Assembly (NCBI RefSeq): GCF_007995065.1
Contig: NZ_VOQR01000001.1
Coordinates: forward strand, 995,001-1,059,000
Reading direction: 5' to 3'
DNA: 64,000 nt
Origin: Sphingomonas ginsenosidivorax
GTDB lineage: Bacteria; Pseudomonadota; Alphaproteobacteria; Sphingomonadales; Sphingomonadaceae
This document shows, piece after piece, positions 46,161 to 55,086 of this stretch; position 1 is the stretch's first letter; the number at the start of each line of letters is the position of its first letter. The notes beneath the pieces were generated by a model that worked only from the letters and a program-made list of their open reading frames with translations, made no database searches and had not been told where the DNA came from. A program made the position numbers and the translations under genes.

Positions 46161-47246
46161 ATGGCCTATCTACCTTACCGCGACGACATAGAAACGCTTG
46201 AGCCGGGCGAGCAGGAGAGCATCGACGGCATCATCCAGGGGATGACCCAGGAAAGCCAGACGGTCGAGAAGCGTGACGGTCATGCCGTGCGCGCCAGCCA
46301 TGCCAAGAGCACCGCCTGCGTCGTCGGCGAACTGACGGTCGCCGACGACTTGCCGCCGGAACTGGCGCAGGGACTGTTCGCGACCCCGGGCACGTTCGCC
46401 GTTGCCGTACGCTTTGCGCAGGGGCCTGGCGAAAAACTGGGAGACCGGGTGTCGACGCATCGCGGCATGGCGATCAAGATCTTCGGCGTCGAGGGCGAGG
46501 CGCTTGCGGGCCATGATGCGCCAACGCAGGATTTCGTGCTGGCGAGCGGCACGACCTTCCCCGCCGGTACTGCCGCCGGGTTCCTGAGCCAGGCGAAGAA
46601 GATCGGCATGACGGTGCCGATGCCCGAAGCCGTCAAGAGCGCGGCTGCCTCGGTCGCGCGCAACATCAACGCGGTGCTGAACGCGGTTGCCGGATCGCCC
46701 AGTCCGACGCTCGACTTCTATGGCCATCCGTTCAGCCATCCGCTCGACGAGTGCTATTTCAGCCAGTGCCCGATCCGGTTCGGCGATTATGTCGCCAAGC
46801 TCGGGGCGTTTCCGGTTGCCGCGGAACAACGCGCGCTCGATGGATGGACGCTCGATCCGCATCAAGACGAGGACGGCTTCCGGCACGCCGCGATCGCCTA
46901 TTTCGACGGCAACGATGCGGTGTTCGAACTGCGGGCACAGCTCTGGGCCAATGCGGACACCCAACCGATCGAGGACACGTCGGTCGACTGGCCTACCGAG
47001 GACAGCGCCTATCGGACGATCGCGACGATCCGGCTGCCCCGTCAGGACGCATACAGCGCTGCCCGCGTCCGCTATTTCGACGAGGTGATGACGTTCCGTC
47101 CGGCGCACAGCCTGGCGGCGCATCGCCCCCTTGGGGGCGTGATGCGGGCGCGTCTGCAGGTCTATCGCGCGCTCAGCGACTTCCGCCACCGCGAGACCGG
47201 CATCGCCGCCGCCAACACCGCGAGCGTCGACGACATCCCGGCCTGA
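46161..47246 (+). CDS. catalase-like heme protein
   Basis: This is a 361-residue member of the small catalase-like (SrpA-type) family. Distal His region GHAVRASHAKSTACVVGEL is at about 40-58, VRFAQGPGEK and HRGMAIKIFGV follow, and RVRYFDEVMTFRPAHSLAAHRPLG near the end should carry the proximal heme ligand. It lacks the flanking domains of classical catalases (about 480 residues). It likely degrades peroxide or oxygenates lipid hydroperoxides. GAGGGAGAGGCGGTC precedes the ATG. Confidence 0.88.
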   Translation: MAYLPYRDDIETLEPGEQESIDGIIQGMTQESQTVEKRDGHAVRASHAKSTACVVGELTVADDLPPELAQGLFATPGTFAVAVRFAQGPGEKLGDRVSTHRGMAIKIFGVEGEALAGHDAPTQDFVLASGTTFPAGTAAGFLSQAKKIGMTVPMPEAVKSAAASVARNINAVLNAVAGSPSPTLDFYGHPFSHPLDECYFSQCPIRFGDYVAKLGAFPVAAEQRALDGWTLDPHQDEDGFRHAAIAYFDGNDAVFELRAQLWANADTQPIEDTSVDWPTEDSAYRTIATIRLPRQDAYSAARVRYFDEVMTFRPAHSLAAHRPLGGVMRARLQVYRALSDFRHRETGIAAANTASVDDIPA

Positions 47247-47285
47247 GACCGCACACCAGATCTGCTTTTTTCGAAAGGACGACCC

Positions 47286-47855
47286 ATGAAGCTTCAAGGC
47301 AAGACCATCGCCATCCTGATCGCACCCCGCGGCACTGAGGAGCCCGAGTTCGCGCAGCCCAAGGCCGCCGTCGAGCAGGCAGGCGGTACCGTGACCGTCA
47401 TCAGCCTCGAGACGGGCGAGGCGCAGACGGTCAACAACGACCTCGACCCCGGTGCCAAGTTCACGATCGACAAGGCGATCGGCGACGTCTCGGCGGCCGA
47501 GTTCGACGGTCTGGTGATCCCGGGCGGGTGCGTCGGCGCGGACACGCTGCGCGGGTCGGACGCGGTGATCGCCTTCGTGCGGGCGTTCTTCGCGGCGCAG
47601 AAGCCGGTTGCCGCGATCTGCCACGCGCCGTGGACGCTGATCGAGGCCGACCAGGTCCGCGGCCGCACGCTGACGTCGTTCGCGACGTTGCAAACCGATA
47701 TCGAAAACGCCGGCGGAACCTGGGTCGACCAGGAGGTCGTGGTCGATCAGGGCCTGGTCACCAGCCGCACCCCAGACGACCTGCCCGCATTCTGCGCGAA
47801 GCTCGTCGAGGAATTCTGCGAGGGCAAGCACGAAGCGCAATCGGAGAACGCGTGA
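47286..47855 (+). CDS. DJ-1/PfpI family protein
   Basis: This is a 189-residue PfpI/YhbO-type protein. The nucleophile is Cys112 in AAICHAPWTLIEA, with TEEPEF near residue 17 supplying the partner Glu and IPGGCVGADTLR earlier. Members repair glycated protein or act as glyoxalase/stress chaperones. GAAAGGA precedes the ATG. It overlaps the SDR by 1 bp and follows the catalase-like gene by 39 bp, so these form one stress-related transcript. Confidence 0.92.
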   Translation: MKLQGKTIAILIAPRGTEEPEFAQPKAAVEQAGGTVTVISLETGEAQTVNNDLDPGAKFTIDKAIGDVSAAEFDGLVIPGGCVGADTLRGSDAVIAFVRAFFAAQKPVAAICHAPWTLIEADQVRGRTLTSFATLQTDIENAGGTWVDQEVVVDQGLVTSRTPDDLPAFCAKLVEEFCEGKHEAQSENA

Positions 47856-48616
47856 TGGCGCGCTTCGCCGACAAGGTCGTCGTCATCACCGGTGCCGCCT
47901 CGGGCATCGGTGAAGGCGCCGCGCGCCGCTTCGCCGAGGAAGGCGCGACGCTCGTGCTGGGCGACATCGACACCGGCGCGCTCGACACGCTGGCGGCTGC
48001 GCTGGGCGGGACGATCGCGACGCAGGAAACCGACGTGACCGACCGCGCGGCCTGCGAGGCGCTGGTCAAGACCGCGGTCGACCGGTTCGGGCGGATCGAC
48101 GTGCTGGTCAACGATGCCGGCGTCGACCATCTCGGTCTGGTCGACGAAGGCGACTTTGCCGCATTCACCAAGGTGATCGAGACCGACCTGTACGGCGTGG
48201 TCCATATGAGCCGCGCGGCGATCCCGCATTTGCGCGCGGCCAAGGGCTGCATCGTCAACATATCGTCGGTGTCTGGGCTCGGCGGCGACTGGAACCACAG
48301 CTTCTACTGCGCCGCCAAGGGCGCGGTCAGCAATTTAACGCGCGCGCTGGCGATGGACGAGGCGAAGCACGGCGTGCGCGTCAACGCGGTAAACCCGTCG
48401 CTCACCTATACCGCGCTGACCGCGGGGATGAAGGAGCAGCCCGAACTCATCGCCAAGTTCGAGGAGCGGATCCCGATCGGTCGCGGCGCCGAGCCCGCCG
48501 ACATCGCGGGCGCCATCGCGTTTCTGGCCAGCAACGACGCGCGCTTCGTCACCGGGGTCAATTTGCCGGTCGACGGCGGCCTGACCGCATCGAACGGACA
48601 GCCGCCGCTGTCGTGA
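47855..48616 (+). CDS. short-chain dehydrogenase/reductase
   Basis: This 253-residue SDR has TGAASGIGEGAA, NDAGVDHLG in place of the usual NNAG, Ser in ISSVSGLGG, YCAAK, and NPSLTYTALT. The C-terminus VTGVNLPVDGGLTASNGQPP is common in stress-associated SDRs. The ATG at 47855 overlaps the PfpI stop (TGATG). It reduces an unidentified aldehyde or ketone. Confidence 0.92.
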   Translation: MARFADKVVVITGAASGIGEGAARRFAEEGATLVLGDIDTGALDTLAAALGGTIATQETDVTDRAACEALVKTAVDRFGRIDVLVNDAGVDHLGLVDEGDFAAFTKVIETDLYGVVHMSRAAIPHLRAAKGCIVNISSVSGLGGDWNHSFYCAAKGAVSNLTRALAMDEAKHGVRVNAVNPSLTYTALTAGMKEQPELIAKFEERIPIGRGAEPADIAGAIAFLASNDARFVTGVNLPVDGGLTASNGQPPLS

Positions 48617-48671
48617 TCGCCACGCCGAGGGGCGGGTCGGGCGTCTGCTCTTCGGCAGGACCGCTGCCGCG

Positions 48672-49076
48672 TCAGCGCGGTACGAGCGTGATGTTCGGAT
48701 GATCGTCGATGATGTCCAGGACGATATCGAAATAGGTCTGGCCGCGCCCCTGGTCGAGCGCGTCGAGCTGCGCCGTGATCAGCGCCGTGTTAAACCTTGC
48801 CGGGTCCTCGAGCTTCGCGCGCAGGAACGCCCTGGTCGCATCGACGCCCAGGGCGGCGCGGCTGTGCGCGATGTCGTGCCAGACCAGCGTTACGGCCGGC
48901 TTGCCCGTCATCACGCCATACCCCCCGTACAGCAGGTCGTTCAGCGCATCGAGGCTTTGGCCCAGCGTCCAGTCCTCGCCGGCCATGAACACGCGATTGA
49001 TCTCGTCGTAGAACGACGCGATGTCGACGATCCGGCGGCCGTCGATCGTGATCGTCAGCGGCGATGGGTCGGTCAT
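48672..49076 (-). CDS. barstar-related protein
   Basis: This 134-residue protein has the barstar pattern: ITIDGRRIVDIASFYDEINRVF, then GQSLDALNDLLYGGYG (counterpart of the DALWD loop). In barstar this region plugs the barnase active site. No barnase-like gene is next to it, so it may be a solitary inhibitor or regulator. AGGAG lies before the ATG at 49076. Confidence 0.82.
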   Translation of the reverse strand: MTDPSPLTITIDGRRIVDIASFYDEINRVFMAGEDWTLGQSLDALNDLLYGGYGVMTGKPAVTLVWHDIAHSRAALGVDATRAFLRAKLEDPARFNTALITAQLDALDQGRGQTYFDIVLDIIDDHPNITLVPR

Positions 49077-49187
49077 GGCATCCGCTCCTGGCAGCGGGGG
49101 CGGCCCGCCGGGACCGTGCCGCCGTGGCATGACCGCGGGCTGCGTTCAATCCGGCATCGGCCGGGATGCGATGTCGCGCCGGCTGCG

Positions 49188-49901
49188 TTAGCGTACCGCG
49201 TGCCGGGGGTGCAGCCACGACAACAGAAACGGTCGCAGGAACGGGCTCGCGCCATTCGGGGTCTCGACGTTGATGGTTTGCCGGTGGAACTGCCAATACA
49301 GCACGGCGCTCAGGACAGCGGCGTAGAAGCACCAGACCGAGGCGAACGCATAGCCCTTCACGACGTGCACGATCGTCAGCCCGATGACGTTGAGCACGCC
49401 GTACGTCCGCACCACCCGGTGCGTTGACAGCAGGAGCGCACCGCACGTCGCCAGGATATAGAGCGCCGAGATCCACAGCCGGCTCGTGACCGGGTTGTAA
49501 TAGGCGATCGAATGATGGTCGATGACGGCGCGGGTGGGAAACGCCACCAGGCCGGCCACGTCCCAGATGCAGACGAACGCACCGACCGCGGTCAAACCCA
49601 GGATCGCCCGCCGGCGCACGCCCGCGGGTTCCAGCAACGCCACCGAGACCGGCATCAGCAACGGCAGGATCCCGAGCGCATAGAAGGTGAAGAGGAAGAC
49701 GGAATGGTCCAGCGCCGGCCGGTCGATCCCGCCGTCGAGCGCAAGCCACACCAGCCCTTCGGAACATTGGTGGATCGCGAACAGCAGCGGGACCGACGCG
49801 AACAGCAGCGCGCGCGGATCGCGGACGTGCCGCAGGGTGGCGACGCCGATCGTGGCGAGCACGCCCGAGGCCGTGAAACTGGCCGTCGCCGAAAAGCACA
49901 T
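49188..49901 (-). CDS. integral membrane protein, DUF6629-like
   Basis: This 237-residue protein begins MCFSATASFTASGVLATIGV, the signature start of DUF6629-type proteins, and carries about seven hydrophobic segments with conserved HQCSEGLVW and a His/Tyr-rich middle (DHHSIAYYN). Its function is unknown. It is 111 bp upstream of the barstar-like gene on the same strand. Confidence 0.8.
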   Translation of the reverse strand: MCFSATASFTASGVLATIGVATLRHVRDPRALLFASVPLLFAIHQCSEGLVWLALDGGIDRPALDHSVFLFTFYALGILPLLMPVSVALLEPAGVRRRAILGLTAVGAFVCIWDVAGLVAFPTRAVIDHHSIAYYNPVTSRLWISALYILATCGALLLSTHRVVRTYGVLNVIGLTIVHVVKGYAFASVWCFYAAVLSAVLYWQFHRQTINVETPNGASPFLRPFLLSWLHPRHAVR

Positions 49902-50077
49902 GATCGTTCTTTCGAACCGAGGCCGCGGGGAACGCCTTGCAGGGTTTTGCCCGACATGGCCAGCACGCACGCATGCTCGGTCCGCATCCGACGATCCGCG
50001 TTCGACGGGGTTGCCGGCCAGCCCGCCATCGGAGCGGTCGCCGGCAACCCCGTCGGAAAGCGGTGAGACGCCGCGGC

Positions 50078-52087
50078 CTAGGGCGCGCTCGTGGCGGACG
50101 CTGCGCGATGGTGCGAGATCGCTGTCTTCAGGAAGGCGACGAGCTGCGCGGCGGAATAGGGTTTGTGCAGCAGGTCGAACCCGGCGGCGCCGCCATCGGC
50201 GAGGACATCGCTGTAGCCGCTGGTGAGCACGATCGGGGTCTGCGGGTACTGCGCCCGGACGGTGGCCCCGAGCTCCAGTCCGGTCATCCCGGGCATCATC
50301 ACGTCGGAGAGGACGATGTCGAACGGCGTTGCCGTCGTCGACAGGTGTTCGAGCGCCCTGTGGCCGTTCTCGGCGGCGACCACCGAATGATCGAGGTCGA
50401 GAAGCACGTCGGTCGCGAACTGCCGGACGTCGGCATCGTCCTCGACCAGGAGGATGTTCGCGCCCGCGAAGTCGACCGGGTCCAGGGGGCGAGCGGCAGC
50501 GACCGTCGGCTGGTCGGCCGAGACGGGCAGGTAGATCGTGACCGTCGTTCCCGATCCGACGTCGCTGACGATCGCGATGTCGCCGCCCGACTGTTTGGCG
50601 AACCCGAACGCCTGGGACAGTCCCAGTCCGGTGCCCAGCGTCTTTGCCTTGGTCGTGAAGAAGGGCTCGAAGACGCTCGGCAGGATATCGGCCGGGATGC
50701 CGCAACCGGTGTCCGTGACCGCGATGGCGAAGCAGTCGCGGTCCCGCTCTCCGTCATAGCCCGCCGGTGGGGGCATCCGTTCGACGCCGATCGTCAGCGC
50801 TCCGCGTCCGGCCATCGCATCGCGCGCGTTGACGATCAGGTTGATGATGGTGGTGTCGAACTGGCCGTGGTCGACCAGGATCGGGCAGGGCGCGTCGGGG
50901 ATCGTCCAGGCGATGTGAATGTCCGCGCCGACGAGCGGACCGATCAACGGCGCGAGTGCGTGCAGCGCCATCCGGCAATCCAGCGGCTCGGGCTTCAGCG
51001 CCTGGCGACGGGCAAACGCCAGCAGTTGCGCCGTCAGCCTGCTGGCCCGGTCGGCGGCTTCGGCGATCGCGGCGGTATAGCGCTGGCGCCGCGCCTCTGC
51101 GAGGCCGGGTCGTTGCAGCAGATCGACCGACCCGCGAATGACGGTCAGCAGGTTGTTGAAATCATGCGCGACCCCGCCCGTCAGCTTGCCGATCGCTTCG
51201 AGCTGCTGCGCATGCCGCAACCGGTCCTCGACCTGCCGCAGGGCTTCCGCCTGCGCCTTGGCGTCCGAGATGTCACGGCCGGTGGCGTAGATGGACTGGC
51301 CCTGCGGCGCGGCGACCCAGGACATCCAGCGCACGCCGTTCCCCTTGTCGAGGAACCGGACCTCATAGGCCGGCAAAGGACCCTGCGCCGCCTGCGCCAG
51401 CACCGCGCGCGCGTCCGCCCGATCGTCGGGATGGATGAAGTCGAAGACCGACCGCCCGGTCATGTCCTCCGGCTGCCATCCCAGGATCCGCGCGGCCGCC
51501 GGGTTCACCGCCTCGAAGATCCCGGCATCGTCGAGGATGACCAGCATGTCCTGTGAGTTGCGCCACAACAGTTCGCGCTCGGCGATCACGCGGCGGTTCA
51601 CGGCGACCTCGAGCGTCGTTTCGCGACAGGCGCAGAACAGCCCCGCGACGGCACCGGCGGCATCGCGGACCGGGGTGTACGAGAACGAGAAATAGGCGTC
51701 CTCGAGATAGCCGTAGCGATCGAGCGACAGCAGCATGTCCGCCTCGTGCACGGCCTTGCCCTCGAAGACGCGCTGGAACAGCGGCGCCAGCATCGGCCAT
51801 ATCTCCGCCCAGACGTCGCGGCATGGTCGACCCAGCGCGGCGGGATGCTTATTTCCCAGCACCTGCGCATAGCCGTCATTGTACAGCATCAGCCGGTCCG
51901 GTCCCCAGGCGGTGAACATCGGCTGATCGGACCCGAGCATCACGCCGACCAGCGTGCGCAGCGCCTCCGGCCAGTGTTGCGGCAGCCCGAGCGCGGTGTC
52001 GCACCAGGGATGGTTGCGCAGCCGGCCGGCCATCTCGTTCTGATCGTCCATGAACGAGCTGGCAGCGGACGCGAGGCCGTGCTCCAT
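50078..52087 (-). CDS. hybrid sensor histidine kinase
   Basis: This is a roughly 669-residue cytosolic sensor with no TM. An N-terminal PAS-like domain (LGLPQHWPEALRTLVGVML, FSYTPVRD) is followed by a PAS domain (RNSQDMLVILDDAG ... HPDDRADARAV), HisKA with phospho-His in GGVAHDFNNLLTV, HATPase (VNARDAM, DTGCGI, GTGLGLS) and a C-terminal receiver with Asp in DIVLSDVMMPG. It autophosphorylates and passes phosphate to its own receiver. Starts at 52189 (GTG), 52087 and 52051 all fit poorly to a ribosome site; I use 52087. A paralogue lies at 61754. Confidence 0.92.
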   Translation of the reverse strand: MEHGLASAASSFMDDQNEMAGRLRNHPWCDTALGLPQHWPEALRTLVGVMLGSDQPMFTAWGPDRLMLYNDGYAQVLGNKHPAALGRPCRDVWAEIWPMLAPLFQRVFEGKAVHEADMLLSLDRYGYLEDAYFSFSYTPVRDAAGAVAGLFCACRETTLEVAVNRRVIAERELLWRNSQDMLVILDDAGIFEAVNPAAARILGWQPEDMTGRSVFDFIHPDDRADARAVLAQAAQGPLPAYEVRFLDKGNGVRWMSWVAAPQGQSIYATGRDISDAKAQAEALRQVEDRLRHAQQLEAIGKLTGGVAHDFNNLLTVIRGSVDLLQRPGLAEARRQRYTAAIAEAADRASRLTAQLLAFARRQALKPEPLDCRMALHALAPLIGPLVGADIHIAWTIPDAPCPILVDHGQFDTTIINLIVNARDAMAGRGALTIGVERMPPPAGYDGERDRDCFAIAVTDTGCGIPADILPSVFEPFFTTKAKTLGTGLGLSQAFGFAKQSGGDIAIVSDVGSGTTVTIYLPVSADQPTVAAARPLDPVDFAGANILLVEDDADVRQFATDVLLDLDHSVVAAENGHRALEHLSTTATPFDIVLSDVMMPGMTGLELGATVRAQYPQTPIVLTSGYSDVLADGGAAGFDLLHKPYSAAQLVAFLKTAISHHRAASATSAP

Positions 52088-52401
52088 CAGCACCACGTCC
52101 GTATGGCAGTGCAGGATGCAGCGCAGACTACGGGCATAGTTCCTCGTCCTCCGGTCGAAGACGACGCCATCCGTGCGGATACGCGACACCGGTCTTCACC
52201 AGGGACGAGCGCGTATCATGTCGTTGAACTCCAATCTCTTACATGGATCATTCGGAGATGACCCGCGGCCGGCCTGCAGGGGTACGTTATGGGGAGGGAC
52301 GGGCTGCCCGTGAAGGATACGGTCTTCGCCGCGCGTCGCGCTGGACCCGCGAGGTGCGGGGTTGCGTTCTCGGCGGGTACTTCTCACAGCGCGGACTTCG
52401 C
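52088..52401. promoter_or_regulatory. divergent region between the kinase and the EEP lipoprotein
   Basis: About 314 bp. TTGAAC (52224-52229), 17 bp, then ATCATT is a weak sigma70-like candidate toward the EEP gene. Nothing better was seen. Confidence 0.3.
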
Positions 52402-53493
52402 ATGCCAGTCCTGGACCATCGCCGCTTTTCCCCTTCCGCTCGACGGTGGCGGCCTGCCGTCGTCATGCTGGGGCTGCTGGCCGGCTGCGCCTCGCTGCCG
52501 CCGCCCCGGACGAACGTGATGTCGGCCAGAGCTGCCAGGCCGATCGCGATATCCGCCGACGGGCTGCGGCACAGCACGACCTTCGACGTTCTCACCTTCA
52601 ACATCGAGGGCCTGGGCTGGCCTGCCCGTAGCGGTCGTGGTCCATCGCTGGAACGGATCGGTGCGGTCCTGCGCGCCATGGCGGCCAGGGGCGACGCGCC
52701 CGACGTCGTCATGATCCAGGAGATGTTCAGCCCGGCCGCCGTCCGCGCCGTCGCGGGCCTCGATTATGCCAACATGGTGACGGGCCCGTCCCGGACGCAG
52801 CGGAAACAGCTTGCGGGGGCAGGCGTCATGCCGGCGCCCTACAGATGGAAGAAGGGCGAGCTCGGGCTGCATCTGGCGGGGTCGGGCCTCGCGATCCTCA
52901 GCGCGTTTCCGATCCTCGACACGCGGTCAGAGCCGTTCGGGCGGCGGCGGTGCGCGGGGTTCGACTGCCTGAGCAACAAGGGCATGCTCTATGCGCGGAT
53001 CGCGGTGCCCGGCGTTCCCGGGACGATCGCCCTGTTCAACACGCACCTCAATTCGCAGGGCGCCTCGCGGGTGTCGCCCAAGCGTCACGCCCGCGCGCAC
53101 CGGCTTCAGGTCGAGGAACTGGGCAAGTTCGTGGCGGCGGTCGGCAGTCCCGACGTGCCGACCGTGCTCGGCGGCGACTTCAACATGCGCGGCTCGGCGA
53201 TCCGGTTCGAGCGGTTCCGCAACGTCACCGAACCCTTCGAGATCGTCCACGAATGGTGCACCGACCAGCCGCTGCGCTGCGACACGCGCATATCGTGGGA
53301 CGGCGACGAACCCTGGATGGACACGCAGGACCTGCAGCTGTTCGAAAGCGGGGCCGACGTGCAGATCATACCGATCCGGGTCGAAGCGATGTTCGACGGG
53401 TCGGCCGGCAGTCCGAAACTGTCCGATCACGACGGCTTCCGCGTCACCTACCGCGTGAGCTGGCGGACGCCGGCGCCTACACCTCGCCCGTGA
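52402..53493 (+). CDS. lipoprotein of the endonuclease/exonuclease/phosphatase (EEP) superfamily
   Basis: This is a 363-residue protein. A lipobox LLAGC stands at about 28-32. The EEP set is complete: TFNIEGLGW, VVMIQEMF (metal Glu), LFNTHLNSQG, GGDFNM and SDHDGF (catalytic His). Likely substrates are phosphodiesters such as sphingomyelin or nucleic acids; a surface or periplasmic phosphodiesterase is implied. The start at 52402 is chosen because it leaves a normal lipoprotein signal; upstream in-frame Met codons exist. Its end overlaps the GH28 gene by 17 bp. Confidence 0.87.
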   Translation: MPVLDHRRFSPSARRWRPAVVMLGLLAGCASLPPPRTNVMSARAARPIAISADGLRHSTTFDVLTFNIEGLGWPARSGRGPSLERIGAVLRAMAARGDAPDVVMIQEMFSPAAVRAVAGLDYANMVTGPSRTQRKQLAGAGVMPAPYRWKKGELGLHLAGSGLAILSAFPILDTRSEPFGRRRCAGFDCLSNKGMLYARIAVPGVPGTIALFNTHLNSQGASRVSPKRHARAHRLQVEELGKFVAAVGSPDVPTVLGGDFNMRGSAIRFERFRNVTEPFEIVHEWCTDQPLRCDTRISWDGDEPWMDTQDLQLFESGADVQIIPIRVEAMFDGSAGSPKLSDHDGFRVTYRVSWRTPAPTPRP

Positions 53494-55069
53494 AGGGCCC
53501 GGGCAAGGTCCGGTCGGGAACGCGCCGGCTGCCGAAGCTGCGAAAGCCGGTGACATCCTTCAACACGAACCCGACACCGGCGGGCACCTTGACGCGGAAG
53601 GCGTCCGCATCGGCGACGTCGTCGAAGCGGAACGCCGGGCGCGCATCGGCGGCGGCGACCGCGATCTCGATGTTGCTGAGCTCCAGGTTGCGCGCGTGGC
53701 GGACGAACAGCCCGGTCGCGGGCAGGTCGCCGAACATCGTCGCCTCGGGATAGCCGAGCTCCTCCTCGGGCGGCTGCAGCTTCGCCATCGCCGCGGGCGC
53801 GCCGCCGACCTGGTGCAGGAACACGTCGCTGATCCGGACGTCCTCGATCGGATGCCCGGCGAGCCCGGCGATGACGGAGGGCAGGAGCGTCGCGTTCGAA
53901 CTGACGATGTTCTGGATCAGGATCCGCCGCATCGTGCCGATCGGCCGGCCCTTGGGCCCGCGCATCCGCCGGCCGAGCCGCAGGAACAGCGGCGCGTCGA
54001 CGATCCCGCGCATCGTGATGTTGCTGACCACCACGTCCTCGATCATCGCGCCGTCGACGGTCTCGAACGCGAGCCCGCGGCTGTCCTCGAAGATGCAGTT
54101 GGTGACCGCGATGTTGCGGAACCCGCCATTGGTCTCGGTGCCGAACTTGATGCGGCCGTGGATCAGCTTCGAGAAGGACGCCGGCATCTTCTGCCAAGTG
54201 CCGTCGATGACCGAACCGATCTTGTAGTTGCCGGTCACCAGGCAGTTGGCGATCGTCAGGTTCTCGGTGATCCGCGGTTCGCCGAGCGCATAGCTGCTCT
54301 TGGGGCAGATAGCGTCGTCATAGGGCGCGTTGACGGTGCAGTTGCTGACGCGGACGTTGCGGCAGCAGTCGATGTCGAAGCCGTCCCGGTTGGTGTCGAC
54401 GAGCAGATTGTCGATCGTCAGGTTGTCGACGCCCGTCGCCAGCAGCGCGAACCAGCCACCCTCGAGCAGCTTGAAGTCGCGCAGCAGCACGTTGCGGCAG
54501 TTCTTGAGCGCAATCGCCTTGTTGCCGGTGCCCGGGCCGTTCGGGTCCTTCAGCCAATTGTCCTTGCCGTCGCCGCGGCCCAGCCCCTTGCCCCAGATCA
54601 GGCCGGCGCCGACGATCGCGATATCGTGGAGTCCTTCGCCCCAGATCAGGCTGTTCTTCCAGTGGCTGTGGCCGAAATCCTGGAACGCGTCCCAGGGATT
54701 GGGCTCGGCGATGTCGTAGCCGGTCGTGCCGTTCGGCGCGGCGGCGAGGATCGTCGCACCGTTGTCGAGATGCAGCGTGACCCGGCTCTTCAGGCGGATC
54801 GTGTAGCACGCATAGGTGCCGGCGGGGATATGGACGGTGCCGCCGCCGCGCGCTGCTGCGGCGTCGATCGCGCGGTTGAACGCAGGTGTGTCGATCGTCG
54901 TGCCGTCGCCCGTCGCGCCGTAGTGGCGGACGTCGAGCCAGCCGCTGGGCCCACCATTGGGGGAGCCCGTCACGACGGGCTCCGCGCGACCGGCCGTGGC
55001 GCCGGAGAGCGCGGCGAGCCCGGCGCCCCCCATGATGATCGAACGGCGGTCCAAGGTCATTCGCGTCAC
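53477..55069 (-). CDS. Tat-exported glycoside hydrolase family 28-like (polygalacturonase)
   Basis: This is a 530-residue protein. The Tat signal LDRRSIIMGGAGLAALSG is near residues 6-23. A right-handed beta-helix starts with WLDVRHYGATGDGTTIDTPAFNRAID, and the GH28 catalytic set is recognisable as NRDGFDID, DDAIC and RIKFGTETNGG. It would hydrolyse galacturonan-type chains in the periplasm. It is 17 bp from the TonB-receptor gene on the same strand, so the receptor, then GH28, form one leftward operon. Confidence 0.9.
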   Translation of the reverse strand: MTRMTLDRRSIIMGGAGLAALSGATAGRAEPVVTGSPNGGPSGWLDVRHYGATGDGTTIDTPAFNRAIDAAAARGGGTVHIPAGTYACYTIRLKSRVTLHLDNGATILAAAPNGTTGYDIAEPNPWDAFQDFGHSHWKNSLIWGEGLHDIAIVGAGLIWGKGLGRGDGKDNWLKDPNGPGTGNKAIALKNCRNVLLRDFKLLEGGWFALLATGVDNLTIDNLLVDTNRDGFDIDCCRNVRVSNCTVNAPYDDAICPKSSYALGEPRITENLTIANCLVTGNYKIGSVIDGTWQKMPASFSKLIHGRIKFGTETNGGFRNIAVTNCIFEDSRGLAFETVDGAMIEDVVVSNITMRGIVDAPLFLRLGRRMRGPKGRPIGTMRRILIQNIVSSNATLLPSVIAGLAGHPIEDVRISDVFLHQVGGAPAAMAKLQPPEEELGYPEATMFGDLPATGLFVRHARNLELSNIEIAVAAADARPAFRFDDVADADAFRVKVPAGVGFVLKDVTGFRSFGSRRVPDRTLPGPFTGEV

Positions 55070-55086
55070 TCCCGGTCGACGGTGGA

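Noticed and set aside
48672..49901. Barstar plus neighbouring gene as a toxin-antitoxin pair
   Set aside because: The neighbour is a polytopic membrane protein of the DUF6629 kind, not a ribonuclease.
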